Origin: Yoonia sp. G8-12
Lineage (GTDB): Bacteria; Pseudomonadota; Alphaproteobacteria; Rhodobacterales; Rhodobacteraceae
DNA length: 64,000 bases
Direction: 5' to 3'
Assembly (NCBI RefSeq): GCF_038443675.1
Contig: NZ_CP151762.1
Coordinates: 1,364,001 to 1,428,000, forward strand
Positions 1-8,451 of the stretch are shown here, in pieces. The notes beneath the pieces are model-generated. The model was not told the origin of the DNA and ran no database searches. It worked only from the letters and a program-made list of their open reading frames with translations. The number at the start of each line of letters is the position of its first letter. Position 1 is the stretch's first letter. The position numbers were made by a program, and so were the translations under genes.

Positions 1-174
1 GGTCTGGATGCGGTCAAGCCGCTGCAAGAGATGACCGCCAAGATCACGATGGCGGACGGTTCGGAGAAAGAGATCACCGTCAAATGCCGCATCGATACAG
101 CCGTTGAGATTGAATACATCGAAAACGGTGGCGTGCTGCACTATGTGCTGCGCAACTTGGCGAAAGCGGCGTAA
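1..174 (+). CDS. acnA: Aconitate hydratase, C-terminal end (partial)
   Basis: The window opens inside this gene; 57 codons and a TAA stop are visible. The end of the protein contains LDAVKPLQEMTAKI, KCRIDTAVEIEY and a terminal HYVLRNLAKAA, which match the swivel-domain C-terminus of AcnA/IRP-type aconitases. The enzyme isomerises citrate to isocitrate in the TCA cycle using a [4Fe-4S] cluster; the cluster-binding part lies upstream of the window. A strong hairpin terminator follows 23 bp after the stop. Identification rests on the tail only. Confidence 0.85.
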   Translation, partial: GLDAVKPLQEMTAKITMADGSEKEITVKCRIDTAVEIEYIENGGVLHYVLRNLAKAA

Positions 175-196
175 GCAGCCACACCACAAGAACAAA

Positions 197-226
197 GAAA
201 GCCCGGTCATTGCGACCGGGCTTTTC
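197..226 (+). terminator. Rho-independent terminator of acnA
   Basis: GCCCGGTC (201-208) pairs with GACCGGGC (214-221) around a 5-base loop, flanked by AAA on the left and TTTT on the right. It sits just after the acnA stop codon. Confidence 0.85.
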
Positions 227-400
227 TGCTCTGAGCTTTCTACTTGATTGTCCTTTTCAAGCTATTTCCGCCATCCAGACAAACAGCCAACACCTTCGCG
301 ACACAATCCTAACAAATAGTAAGTCTATCGTTAGTCAACTTTGGATAGAAATAGTCGACAAAGTTGTACAAGTTTTCTAACGACAAGAAGGTCAACAGCT

Positions 401-727
401 ATGGATACACAACAACAAATCCTCATCGAACAACGGATTTCCAATGAAAAGAAATCTACGGGGGTCGCTTACCTGCTCTGGTTCTTTTTGGGTGGGCTTG
501 GCGCACATCGCTTTTATCTAGGTAAAACTGGCTCAGCGATTGCTATTCTCGTTCTCATTATTGGTGGAGCATTACTCAGTGCGATCCTCATAGGAATTCC
601 AATGCTCATCATCGGTGGCATTTGGCTGATCGTAGACATTTTCCTAATACCCGGCATGGTTGCGCAAGATATTCAGCGTTTGCGCAACAACGCACTTCAA
701 GAAATTCGTGTAACGTCGGCCACTTGA
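401..727 (+). CDS. TM2 domain-containing small membrane protein
   Basis: A 108-residue protein with a TM2 domain: an N-terminal cytoplasmic stretch, then KKSTGVAYLLWFFLGGLGAH followed by RFYLGKTGSAIAILVLIIGG and a second hydrophobic segment ending GIWLIVDIFLIPGMV. The G-x-H-R-F-Y-L-G motif between the two helices is diagnostic of TM2. The start at 401 is preferred because AAGAAGG lies 9 bp upstream; an in-frame start at 341 has no comparable site. No specific reaction is known for bacterial TM2 proteins. The gene is visibly richer in A and T than its neighbours and stands alone between the convergent acnA and ccm blocks, which suggests a later arrival. Confidence 0.75.
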   Translation: MDTQQQILIEQRISNEKKSTGVAYLLWFFLGGLGAHRFYLGKTGSAIAILVLIIGGALLSAILIGIPMLIIGGIWLIVDIFLIPGMVAQDIQRLRNNALQEIRVTSAT

Positions 728-836
728 TTTGGGCTCAGCCAACCAAAATAAAGCCAGAAACCACGGTCATCTAAAAAAATGAAACGCGGGTTCGATCCAT
801 CCTGTTTAAGTGTGATGAAACTCGCTTCGATCAGAT

Positions 837-1373
837 CTATTCCAGCGCCTTCGCCAGTTCCGGCAAGAACCGTTGCTCATAATCCGATCCGACCAGTGGC
901 CCGACAAAGCGGAACAACACCGTGCCGTCCCCGTCGACGATGAACGTCTCGGGCGGCGCGGTCACACCCCAGTCAATCGCCACCCTGCCCCGCAGATCAA
1001 AGCCCGTGGCAAAAAACGGGTCGTCGTAGTTTGACAGATACTCGGATGCCTGCGGCTGTTGATCGCGAAAGTTGATCCCTGCGATCCGGTATCCTTCTGC
1101 CTCAAGATCAAGCAAATTCGGATGTTCGGCGCGGCACGGCGGGCACCAGCTTGCCCAGAAATTCACGATGGTCACATCGCCTGCGCGCAGGTCCGCGTCC
1201 GTCAGTTGCACAGTGCCCTGCACCGCCTCAACCGGTACGGCAGGTGCCTGATCGCCCACAAACGTGGACGGCAGCTCGTCGGGATTATCCCGCATCATGC
1301 CCGCAATCGCGAGGCCTGCGAAGGCTGCAAAAATAACCGGCGGCAGAATCATCAGAGGCTTCACTTTAGCCAT
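837..1373 (-). CDS. ccmG: Thiol:disulfide interchange protein CcmG/DsbE
   Basis: A 178-residue membrane-anchored thioredoxin-like protein. An N-terminal transmembrane segment (about residues 6-26) precedes a periplasmic domain with the active site WCPPC (Cys77 and Cys80) and a cis-proline region APPETFIVDGDG. CcmG keeps the haem-binding CXXCH cysteines of apocytochrome c reduced for haem ligation. The start at 1373 overlaps the end of ccmD by 8 bp; an in-frame start at 1400 would run further into ccmD and lacks the normal N-terminus. It is the last gene of the ccmABCDG run. Confidence 0.93.
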   Translation of the reverse strand: MAKVKPLMILPPVIFAAFAGLAIAGMMRDNPDELPSTFVGDQAPAVPVEAVQGTVQLTDADLRAGDVTIVNFWASWCPPCRAEHPNLLDLEAEGYRIAGINFRDQQPQASEYLSNYDDPFFATGFDLRGRVAIDWGVTAPPETFIVDGDGTVLFRFVGPLVGSDYEQRFLPELAKALE

Positions 1374-1509
1374 TCTTCTCGACCTTCTCCAAAGCGGCAC
1401 GCACTTTGGCGTAGCGCCGCCAGCTCAGCCAGACCAGCCCCAGCAACAGGACAATACTGACCGCATAGGCCGACAAAACTTCGATCCGGTAGTCACCTAA
1501 ATCAGGCAC
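1366..1509 (-). CDS. ccmD: Haem exporter protein CcmD
   Basis: A 47-residue protein starting with GTG. It has the CcmD layout: a short N-terminus (MPDLGDYRIEVLSAYAVS), one transmembrane helix (IVLLLGLVWLSW), then a basic tail (RRYAKVRAALEKVEKNG). CcmD helps release holo-CcmE from the CcmABC complex. The gene overlaps the ccmC stop by 8 bp (1502-1509) and the ccmG start by 8 bp (1366-1373), so the three are probably translationally coupled. Position in the operon and topology support the call more than sequence does, as CcmD is poorly conserved. Confidence 0.85.
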   Translation of the reverse strand: MPDLGDYRIEVLSAYAVSIVLLLGLVWLSWRRYAKVRAALEKVEKNG

Positions 1510-2230
1510 GGCGCGCCCTCGCTTCCAAGGCGCGGATCCGGCGCGCGCGAATTTCGGTACGGGTGCGCATCAGCACCAAGGCGATAAACAGCAGGACAAA
1601 CCCCGCGATACAGACCAAAAGCGGGAACCAGAACACATCGGCCACGTTCTCTTCTTTATCCAGCGACAGTGACGCACCTTGGTGCAAGCCTTGGTTCCAG
1701 AACAGCACCGCATAGCGCGACAGGATCGCAAAGACCGATCCGACCATGCAAAGCACCGCTGTCAGGTCTGCTGCGGTGTCGGGATCCTCGATCGCTTCCC
1801 ACAGGGCGATATAGCCCAGATAGAACAAAAACAGGATCAGGAAGGATGTCAGGCGCGGGTCCCATGCCCAGTAGGTGCCCCACATCGGCTGGCCCCAGAT
1901 ACCGCCGGTAAAAAGGGCGATCAGCGTAAAGACAACACCCACAGGGGCGGCCGCACGCGCGGCAAGTGCGGACACATGGTGGCGGCGGATCACCCAGATC
2001 AAAGAGGCCACCAGCATCATGATCCACGCATTGATCGCCATCAGAGCAGCAGGCACGTGCAGGTAAATGATCTTGACGGTTGATCCCTGGCGGAAATCAT
2101 CAGGCGTGAAAAAGAACCCCCAGATCAACCCGACACCAAGGCAAAGCCCGGCCAAAGCAAAGGTCCACGGCAGGACCGGTCTGGTCCATCCCATGAAACG
2201 TCTTGGATTGGCATATTCCCACATCGACAT
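1502..2230 (-). CDS. ccmC: Haem ABC transporter permease CcmC
   Basis: A 242-residue, six-helix membrane protein of the haem-handling family. The tryptophan-rich periplasmic signature WGQPMWGTYWAWD lies at about residues 112-124, and conserved haem-ligand histidines are in the IYLHVP and GLHQGAS regions. CcmC presents haem to the chaperone CcmE in cytochrome c maturation system I. It lies between ccmB (42 bp upstream) and ccmD (8 bp overlap). Two ATGs are close together at the start (2230 and 2224); the first is used here. Confidence 0.94.
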   Translation of the reverse strand: MSMWEYANPRRFMGWTRPVLPWTFALAGLCLGVGLIWGFFFTPDDFRQGSTVKIIYLHVPAALMAINAWIMMLVASLIWVIRRHHVSALAARAAAPVGVVFTLIALFTGGIWGQPMWGTYWAWDPRLTSFLILFLFYLGYIALWEAIEDPDTAADLTAVLCMVGSVFAILSRYAVLFWNQGLHQGASLSLDKEENVADVFWFPLLVCIAGFVLLFIALVLMRTRTEIRARRIRALEARARRA

Positions 2231-2272
2231 GGCAGTTATTTATCCTTCATCTCGCGACCCAACAATCCCCGA

Positions 2273-2929
2273 TCACCTTAGATTGATGCGTAAGACAGCC
2301 GCAGTGGCAAATGGCAAGAGTGCAAAACTTCCCGCCGTGATCCCCGCCATCAACATCAACGCGCCCGTGGGGTCCAGCCCTTCGGCACCGCGGCGCACCG
2401 CCTCGGCCCCGAAAATCAGGGTTGGCACGTAAAGCGGCAGCACCAGCAACGACAACAACAGCCCGCCCCGGCGGATGCCGACGGTCAACGCCGCCCCGAA
2501 TGTCCCGATCATCGACAACGCTGGCGTGCCGATCAAGAGCGAGATCAGCAAATAAGCGTAAGCCTGCGGTGCAAGGCTAAGCAGAAAGCCCAAAGCGGGT
2601 GCCGCCAGCGTCAGCGGCAGGCCCGTGGTGATCCAATGGGCCAGCGCCTTCATCATCGCAGCCCCCTCCATCGGGAGAGGTGATGTCGCCAAAAGCGACA
2701 GCGAGCCGTCTTCGAAATCAAGCGCAAAGATCCGGTCCAGCGACAGCAAAGCCGCCAAAAGCGAAGCCACCCATAAAATGCCGGGGGCGATGCGCGACAA
2801 CAGTTCTGTTTCTGGCCCAACACCAAAGGGGACCAGCACCACGACAATTAAAAAGAACGCAAGGCCAAGACCAAAGCCCCCGCCCGCGCGGATCGCAAGC
2901 CGCAGATCACGCAGAAGCAGCGCTATCAC
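2273..2929 (-). CDS. ccmB: Haem exporter permease CcmB
   Basis: A 218-residue, very hydrophobic protein with about six membrane helices, matching CcmB in length and in motifs such as LLRDLRLAIR near the N-terminus and EDGSLSLLATSPLP in the first cytoplasmic loop. With CcmA it forms the ABC module that drives release of haem-loaded CcmE from CcmCD. It overlaps the end of ccmA by 4 bp, so ccmA and ccmB are likely coupled in translation. Confidence 0.93.
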   Translation of the reverse strand: MIALLLRDLRLAIRAGGGFGLGLAFFLIVVVLVPFGVGPETELLSRIAPGILWVASLLAALLSLDRIFALDFEDGSLSLLATSPLPMEGAAMMKALAHWITTGLPLTLAAPALGFLLSLAPQAYAYLLISLLIGTPALSMIGTFGAALTVGIRRGGLLLSLLVLPLYVPTLIFGAEAVRRGAEGLDPTGALMLMAGITAGSFALLPFATAAVLRINLR

Positions 2930-3540
2930 AAGAACGCCTCATCTGATCCGCCATCGGCGTCAGCTGCGGCTTTGAACGGGGTCAGGTCCAATTCAGGTGC
3001 CGCCAGCCCCAGATCAATATGCGTGGCAATCACCGCCACACCGCCCGCCGCCAGATGGGTGTTCTGGAGCCAATCGGCAAAGAGTTTGACCGAGAACCCG
3101 TCAAGCGACACCGTGGGTTCATCCAGAAACAAAACCTTGCGCCCGATGACACCCAAACGCGCCAGCCCGAGGCGGCGTTTTTGACCAGCGGAGAGTGTAC
3201 CCCCCAAGCGGTCGCGCAGGTCGGCCAGATCGAAAGTCTCTAAAATCGTATCGGGCAGCGCCGTGCCATGCACATCCGCCCAGAACTTGAGGTTCTCGGT
3301 GACTGTCAGCGCAGCCTTGATCCCGTCGGCATGGCTCGCATAGGCCCCTTCATCCTCAGGATAATCAACCTCGCCCGCCATCGGCGGCTGCAATCCGGCC
3401 AGCGTGCGCAGCAGCGTTGTTTTGCCAACGCCGTTTGGCCCGCGCAGAACAATCGCGTGGCCTGCCGCGACCTCGAAACTGACATCGCTCAGGACCGGCA
3501 CACCGCCACGGGCGCAACTCAGGTTCCGGACGCGCAGCAT
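2926..3540 (-). CDS. ccmA: Cytochrome c biogenesis ABC ATPase CcmA
   Basis: A 204-residue ABC ATPase. Visible motifs are Walker A GPNGVGKTTL (about residues 34-43), the signature LSAGQKRRLGLARL and Walker B KVLFLDEPTVSLD. The short length and the position directly before ccmB identify it as CcmA. Its start codon directly abuts the stop of the Mth938-like gene, which suggests that the ccm genes are read through from the sec genes upstream. Confidence 0.94.
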   Translation of the reverse strand: MLRVRNLSCARGGVPVLSDVSFEVAAGHAIVLRGPNGVGKTTLLRTLAGLQPPMAGEVDYPEDEGAYASHADGIKAALTVTENLKFWADVHGTALPDTILETFDLADLRDRLGGTLSAGQKRRLGLARLGVIGRKVLFLDEPTVSLDGFSVKLFADWLQNTHLAAGGVAVIATHIDLGLAAPELDLTPFKAAADADGGSDEAFL

Positions 3541-3894
3541 TCAGACAGGCAACAGGGCAACGGCAACGCGGCGCCCCTCGGACAAAAGTACATTATAGGT
3601 GCGACAGGCCGCAGGTGACGCCATGGTTTCCACGCCAATCCCTGCATCCTCAAGCACGGTGCGAAAGGCGGCGGGTGGATGCGCGATTTCGGCACCCGTG
3701 CCCACGAACAGCACATCAATGTCGTCCACATGCGCCAGCACAGCGGCGGCATCCTCAAACCCGCCCCAAGTGCGCACCCCTGTCGGCATGACCAGAACAG
3801 GCCCGTCGTGCCGCTTGCCGCCAATGCGGAAAAAGCCCGTCCCGTAGCCGTCAATCGGGACGGCATCGTTATAGCTGATTTCGTTCAGACGCAT
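3541..3894 (-). CDS. Mth938-like domain protein (DUF498 family)
   Basis: A 117-residue protein of the Mth938/DUF498 fold, related to the mitochondrial complex I assembly factor NDUFAF3. Typical segments are the N-terminal DGYGTGFFRIGG and the central IDVLFVGTGAEIAHPP, followed by GIGVETMASPAACRTYNVL. The biochemical role in bacteria is not established. It sits between secF and ccmA in the same direction. An involvement in membrane protein or respiratory complex biogenesis is only inference from the homologue and the neighbours. Confidence 0.85.
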   Translation of the reverse strand: MRLNEISYNDAVPIDGYGTGFFRIGGKRHDGPVLVMPTGVRTWGGFEDAAAVLAHVDDIDVLFVGTGAEIAHPPAAFRTVLEDAGIGVETMASPAACRTYNVLLSEGRRVAVALLPV

Positions 3895-3907
3895 TTGTCA
3901 CCCCCAT

Positions 3908-4876
3908 TCAGGTGTCGATGTGACCGTATTTCGTACCCGCAGTCGGGTCTTTCTTGGACCAGTCGCGCTTGACGCCCAACACCAGCAAGATGGCAGAGGC
4001 CACAAAGATCGACGAATATGTCCCGATCAGAACACCCCACATCATTGCAAAGACGAACCCTCGGATCACGTCACCGCCCAGAATGAACAGCGCCAACAGC
4101 GCCAGCATCGTCGTGACCGAGGTCATCAAGGTCCGGCTGAGCGTTTCGTTGATCGACAGGTTCAGCACCTCTTTGAGGTCCTTTTTCTTATACTTGCGCA
4201 GGTTCTCTCGCACGCGGTCAAACACGATCACCGTATCGTTGATCGAATAGCCCACAATCGTCAGCAAGGCGGCGATAATCGCCAGATCGAATTTGATCTG
4301 AAGCTCAGAAAAGATACCAATCGTCAAGATCACATCGTGGCAAAGCGCCAGCACAGCGCCCACCGCGAACTGCCACTCAAACCGCAGCCAGATATAAAGC
4401 AGGATCGCAACGACCGCCAAACTGACCGCAAGGATCGCGGTCTGGATCAGCTCGCCCGACACTTTGGGGCCAACCGATTCCACTGATGGGAAGGTCATAT
4501 TGGGGTCCAGCGCACGTAATGCCGTTTTCACAGCATCAATGGTTTGCGTCGCAATCCGCTCATCGCCCTCTTGGGCCTGAATACGGACCATCGCGACATG
4601 CTGGTTTTCGTCAAAGGACGGATCAAACACCTCGGCAATCGACACATCGCCCAGTCCAAGCTGCTCAAGTGCGGCGCGGTATTCCGCCACATCAACAGGG
4701 GCTTCCGATTGGGTCCGGATGCTTGTGCCACCCTGAAAGTCGATGCCGTAGTTCAATCCCTGGATCAGAAAGGAGGCAAAGGCGATGACCATGGCAATCA
4801 TGGAAATCCCCAGCCAAATCCGTGCACGGCTGAAGAAATCGATCGATGTATTTTCGCGAACCAGTCTCAGGCGCAT
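3908..4876 (-). CDS. secF: Protein translocase subunit SecF
   Basis: A 322-residue protein with the SecF layout: TM1 (about residues 22-42), a periplasmic domain beginning GIDFQGGTSI, then five helices with GYSINDTVIVFDRVRENLR, the conserved cytoplasmic motif of SecD/SecF. With SecD and YajC it uses proton flux to help pull preproteins through SecYEG. The gene follows secD after one base, and secF, secD and yajC form one block. Confidence 0.96.
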   Translation of the reverse strand: MRLRLVRENTSIDFFSRARIWLGISMIAMVIAFASFLIQGLNYGIDFQGGTSIRTQSEAPVDVAEYRAALEQLGLGDVSIAEVFDPSFDENQHVAMVRIQAQEGDERIATQTIDAVKTALRALDPNMTFPSVESVGPKVSGELIQTAILAVSLAVVAILLYIWLRFEWQFAVGAVLALCHDVILTIGIFSELQIKFDLAIIAALLTIVGYSINDTVIVFDRVRENLRKYKKKDLKEVLNLSINETLSRTLMTSVTTMLALLALFILGGDVIRGFVFAMMWGVLIGTYSSIFVASAILLVLGVKRDWSKKDPTAGTKYGHIDT

Positions 4877-4877
4877 A

Positions 4878-6539
4878 TCAAACCTCGATTGTTTTGGGGC
4901 GGGTGCGCGAGAACCAGATCACAATCATGGACCTCGTGACAAAAATCGCGGTGAAGACAGACGTCAGAATACCAAAGCCCAAGGTCACGGCAAAACCGCT
5001 GACCGGACCAGAGCCCATAGTGAACAGGATCACAGCCGTCATAAATGTGGTAAAGTTGGCGTCAATGATCGACGACAGCGCCTTTTCATAGCCCAGCTCG
5101 ATCGCGCGCGCGGGCCCCTTCGCCGTTTTCAGTTCTTCGCGGATACGCTCAAAGACAATCACGTTGGCATCAACCGCCATACCGATGGTCAGCACGATAC
5201 CGGCGATGCCCGGCAAAGTCAGGGTCGCACCAACAAGGCTCAGCAAACCGAAAAGCAGGCCCACGTTGATCACCAGCGCGATGTTCGCAAACACGCCGAA
5301 AAGCCCGTAGCTCAGCACCATATAGACCAGAATGGCGATGCCCGCGACGATGCACGCCACCTGCCCCGCTGCAATACTATCGGCACCCAATTCAGGGCCG
5401 ATTGTGCGCTCTTCAAGGAAGGTCAGTTCCGCAGGCAGCGCACCGGCGCGCAACAGCACGGCCAGATTGGTGGCTTCCTCAACTGTGAAATTGCCAGTGA
5501 TAATGCCCGACCCGCCTGGAATATGGCTTTGGATCGTCGGGGCGGAAATCACCTCGTTATCGAGCACGATCGCAAAGGGGCTACCGATGTTTTCCAGCGT
5601 ATAGTCACCGAATTCCCGCGCTGCGGATGTGTTGAACCGGAACGCCACCGCAGGGCGGCCGTTCTGGTCAAAATCAAGCTGCGCGTTTTCCAGATCTTCA
5701 CCTGTCACAACCGGACGACGTTCCAGAATGTAAAACAACCCTGATGTCTCTTGCGCAGGCACGATCATGTTGCCCGTGCCGGCAGAGGCATCCGGATCAC
5801 CCGTTGTGCCTTCGACAGGGTTAAATGTCAGTTGCGCGGTGGTGCCCAACAGCTCGATAATCTCGTTGGCGGATCCCACGCCGGGCACCTGCACCAAGAT
5901 ACGGTCAGAACCCTGACGCTGGATTGTGGGTTCGCGGGTGCCAACCTCATCAATGCGGCGGCGGATAATTTCGAGGGTTTGCAGGATCGTCCGCTCGTTC
6001 ATCGCCGCAATTTCGGCTTCGCTGAGCGTAATCGTCAACAACGTCCCGTTCAGGCGTACATCAATATTCGTGGCCGCCGCCCCCGTGAACGACGCGACAG
6101 GCGACGCCAGACTGCGGGCGATCTCGAATGCACGGGTCGCCCCGTCGGTCTCGGAAATACGGACGCGCAATTCGGTGGCTGGGCTATCTTCGCGGGTCAC
6201 AAAACCGACGGTATCGCGCTCGACGGCCAGTGCGTCGCGCACAGATGGCCAAAAACCTTCAAGGAACGATGCATGCACGTCCTGCACCTGCACTTCGACC
6301 AGCAAATGCGCACCGCCGCGCAGATCAAGGCCAAGGTTCACAAGGCTGGATGGCAGAAAACTCGGCCATTGGGCTGCATCCGCCGCCAGCGTATCATTGG
6401 TGATACCTGTGTCGATCACCGCCATGGCGTCATTATGTGTCTCGACCCGGCCGTAAAAGCCGTTGGGCAAGGCAAACATCAAACCAACCACAACTGTGAT
6501 CCAGATCATCAGTTGCTTGGGAAACGAAATATTGAGCAT
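4878..6539 (-). CDS. secD: Protein translocase subunit SecD
   Basis: A 553-residue SecD. After TM1 (about residues 8-26) comes the large periplasmic region with LVNLGLDLRGGAHLLVEV, the P1 head and the RRRIDEVGTREPTIQRQG segment. The C-terminal membrane domain contains GMAVDANVIVFERIREELK. It is a proton-driven partner of SecF in late protein translocation. It lies 24 bp downstream of yajC and directly before secF. Confidence 0.96.
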   Translation of the reverse strand: MLNISFPKQLMIWITVVVGLMFALPNGFYGRVETHNDAMAVIDTGITNDTLAADAAQWPSFLPSSLVNLGLDLRGGAHLLVEVQVQDVHASFLEGFWPSVRDALAVERDTVGFVTREDSPATELRVRISETDGATRAFEIARSLASPVASFTGAAATNIDVRLNGTLLTITLSEAEIAAMNERTILQTLEIIRRRIDEVGTREPTIQRQGSDRILVQVPGVGSANEIIELLGTTAQLTFNPVEGTTGDPDASAGTGNMIVPAQETSGLFYILERRPVVTGEDLENAQLDFDQNGRPAVAFRFNTSAAREFGDYTLENIGSPFAIVLDNEVISAPTIQSHIPGGSGIITGNFTVEEATNLAVLLRAGALPAELTFLEERTIGPELGADSIAAGQVACIVAGIAILVYMVLSYGLFGVFANIALVINVGLLFGLLSLVGATLTLPGIAGIVLTIGMAVDANVIVFERIREELKTAKGPARAIELGYEKALSSIIDANFTTFMTAVILFTMGSGPVSGFAVTLGFGILTSVFTAIFVTRSMIVIWFSRTRPKTIEV

Positions 6540-6563
6540 GAAAGCGCGCCTCGCCGGCCAGAT

Positions 6564-6848
6564 TTAGGTTTTTGCCGGTTCTGTCTTATTCATCACGGTC
6601 GCGATGGTGGATTTGACCACACGGACATTCACGCCCTTGGCAATCTCGACTTCCACTTCGTTGGTGCCGTCTTCTTTGACTTTGACGATCTTACCAACAA
6701 GCCCGCCTTGCGTGATAATCTGGTCACCCCGACGCAGGCCTTCCAGCATAGCGGCATGTTCTTTCAGCTTTTTCTGCTGTGGACGGATCAACAGGAAATA
6801 CATGATCGCAAAGATCAACAACAGCATAATCAGGTCGGCAGGTCTCAT
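6564..6848 (-). CDS. yajC: Preprotein translocase subunit YajC
   Basis: A 94-residue single-span protein: an N-terminal helix (LIMLLLIFAIMYFLLIRPQQ) followed by KKLKEHAAMLEGLRRGDQII, TQGGLVGKIVKV and a basic/acidic tail, which is the full YajC pattern. The start at 6848 is chosen because AAGGGAT lies just upstream and the protein then begins immediately before the helix; a start at 7049 would add a 67-residue extension unlike the family. YajC associates with SecDF and SecYEG. The leader between 6849 and 7050 contains a small hairpin (GCCCGTT/AACGGGC at 6936-6952) of unknown role. Confidence 0.94.
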   Translation of the reverse strand: MRPADLIMLLLIFAIMYFLLIRPQQKKLKEHAAMLEGLRRGDQIITQGGLVGKIVKVKEDGTNEVEVEIAKGVNVRVVKSTIATVMNKTEPAKT

Positions 6849-7050
6849 ATTCCATCCCTTTTGGTCGTGCGGCGTCAGCGCCTTGGAAACTCGCGGCACA
6901 GTATGTCTGCCACTTGTGATTGGCAACCGCGAACGCCCGTTTTCAACGGGCTTTCGTGCCATATGGGCGTGACAGGAAAGGAAAGCAATCACAATGGGGC
7001 GGTTTGTCCGGATTTCCCTGATCACGAAATGGGACGGGCGCTGCAACATA

Positions 7051-7083
7051 CAAAAAGGCCCGCAGAAAACTGCGGGCCTTTTG
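7051..7083 (-). terminator. Rho-independent terminator of the first porin-like gene
   Basis: A 13-bp stem (7053-7065 with 7070-7082) encloses an AAAA loop. On the minus strand it reads AAAAGGCCCGCAG, loop, CTGCGGGCCTTTT followed by a further T, and it lies 18 bp past the stop of the gene ending at 7101. Confidence 0.88.
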
Positions 7084-7100
7084 CAGAATTTATGATTTAT

Positions 7101-8066
7101 TTAGATGAAGCCGAATGGACCGCTGGGCAAAAGACCAAACCCGAAGTTTGGCTGCAGTCCGAAAAACCCTGTCTCCAGATCATCAGACGCCGCATCGGAC
7201 ATGTTGCGGTCCAGACGCTGGCGCGCACCAAATTCGTAAGTCAGGCCAAGAGCAAATGCATCACCGCCACCGCCGTTGTCCGAGTCGATGTTGGTATAGC
7301 GTGCGGACACAGCGACACCTGCTGCAAATGCGTACTCACCACCCACGGACAGGGCTGTGTACTCAAAGAAATCGTCGCCGGAAGTGGTTTCAAAACCGCC
7401 AGTCAGGCTGATCGCTGGATCAAAGCGGTATGCACCACGCGCACCAAAGATCGCAAAGTCTCCCTCAGTGGCGCTCAGATAATAGCCGCGGCCAAAGATC
7501 GCGCCTGCGTCATACTCGGCTGACAACAGATACGCCTCTCCGTCAATGTCAGAGATCGACTCAACAATACCACCCAAAGTCACACCAGGGGCAACTTCCG
7601 CTTGCGCGTAAAATGTTGTGATGTCGAAATCATCAAAATCTTCGTCTGGACGGCTATAATTGATAGCGACGCCAAATGCATCTGTCTGGTACTGACCAAA
7701 GACATCAAAACCGTTGATGTCATCATCAAACCGACCATCGTCAAAATTGCGATTGGTATAGCCGGCACCAACCAAGGCCTCGGGTGTGATGGCGTAAGCG
7801 GCATAAACATCCAGCGTACGTACGGTGAATTCAAAGAAATCTTCGAGTTCGAATTTATCGTTCGTAATGCCCGCACCGATCAGGAATTGGCCGTTGGTGT
7901 ATTCACCTTCGCCTTCCAGAACGACCGATGTCGCATCGTCCTCGCTACCACCTTCTGGCGATGTGTTGGTATAGTCAAAGCTCAAAGAGCCATAAGTCAC
8001 TTCCTGCGCAAAAGCAGGGATAGCCATAACGCTGAGCGCAGCGAAGGCAATGCTTGTCTTAATCAT
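7101..8066 (-). CDS. Outer-membrane beta-barrel (porin-like) protein, copy 1
   Basis: A 321-residue secreted protein. The signal peptide MIKTSIAFAALSVMAIPAFA is followed by QEVTYGSLSFDYTN, and the rest is a run of alternating, aspartate- and glycine-rich beta strands. The start at 8066 follows TAGGAAA and begins exactly at the signal peptide. It is a paralogue of the gene at 8452-9393: signal peptide, first strand (QELTFGSAGLNYSD in the other copy), leader sequence and a C-terminal LTYEFGA strand followed by RLD are shared. Substrate is unknown; it resembles the simple porin-like proteins common in Rhodobacteraceae. The last residue is Ile rather than the usual aromatic of outer-membrane proteins. 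Confidence 0.8.
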   Translation of the reverse strand: MIKTSIAFAALSVMAIPAFAQEVTYGSLSFDYTNTSPEGGSEDDATSVVLEGEGEYTNGQFLIGAGITNDKFELEDFFEFTVRTLDVYAAYAITPEALVGAGYTNRNFDDGRFDDDINGFDVFGQYQTDAFGVAINYSRPDEDFDDFDITTFYAQAEVAPGVTLGGIVESISDIDGEAYLLSAEYDAGAIFGRGYYLSATEGDFAIFGARGAYRFDPAISLTGGFETTSGDDFFEYTALSVGGEYAFAAGVAVSARYTNIDSDNGGGGDAFALGLTYEFGARQRLDRNMSDAASDDLETGFFGLQPNFGFGLLPSGPFGFI

Positions 8067-8257
8067 CGGATTTCCTAATACAGATTCACGTTTCGTATCA
8101 CGCCATATGGAAGGGACGCGGGCCTTGGGCAAGGCGTGAACGGGTGCATTTTCGTAGTCATTTCAAGGCATTTTTGTGACATCCCCAACCAACCTTCTGC
8201 GGTGATGTATTTTACCAATCCAGCACCGCCGATACATGTTATGGCGCAACCGAACGG

Positions 8258-8346
8258 CCATCACTCGCCCGGCGCGATCAGGCATCTGACGGGCACCAGA
8301 ACGCCCCAGCAGAACCGATACCAAGTCTGATATTCACACCAATCAG
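8258..8346 (+). repeat. Decayed copy of the serS leader and first codons
   Basis: This stretch upstream of porin copy 1 aligns without gaps to the serS leader and start (9610-9690). Over 8268-8325 versus 9610-9667 I count 43 identities in 58 bases, including GGCAT.TGAC, the CCCCA run and ACCGAT.CCA, and the match fades about 25-30 bases into the serS reading frame. The copy has lost the ATG. The offset from the respective porin starts is nearly equal (202 and 217 bp). It is best read as the end of a tandem duplication that copied porin, spacer and the serS 5' end. Confidence 0.6.
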
Positions 8347-8396
8347 TAAAAGAATTGCAGATGGAACAGATGTCATGGCGCATCATTGCATCAGGC

Positions 8397-8430
8397 GAAA
8401 AAAAGCCCGCGCCGAAGCGCGGGCTTTTTC
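8397..8430 (-). terminator. Rho-independent terminator of the second porin-like gene
   Basis: A 13-bp stem (8400-8412 with 8417-8429) closes a loop that reads TTCG on the minus strand, an unusually stable tetraloop, followed by a run of seven T. It lies 22 bp past the stop at 8452. Confidence 0.92.
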
Positions 8431-8451
8431 AGAGCCATTGTTCAGTTGGAG

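Larger units (their letters stand above)
8067..8451. other. Intergenic region between the two porin-like genes
   Basis: A 385-bp stretch without a convincing gene. It holds the leader of porin copy 1 (next to 8066), the decayed serS-leader copy (8258-8346) and the terminator of porin copy 2 (8397-8430). Short open frames here have no ribosome-binding site or recognisable product. Confidence 0.7.

Noticed and set aside
1059..1460. Long open frame on the plus strand opposite ccmG/ccmD
   Set aside because: Reads as a Pro/Arg/His-rich shadow of the ccm genes; no ribosome-binding site or family.
6936..6952. Hairpin GCCCGTT-TTC-AACGGGC in the yajC leader
   Set aside because: No gene ends here on the plus strand and the minus-strand side has no T run; not called a terminator, only noted under yajC.
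5751..7523. 590-codon open frame on the plus strand across secD, yajC and the porin gene
   Set aside because: It crosses several well-identified genes on the other strand and has the composition of an antisense shadow.
8136..8330. Small frame at 8136-8330
   Set aside because: Lies in the decayed duplicate of the serS leader; no ribosome-binding site.
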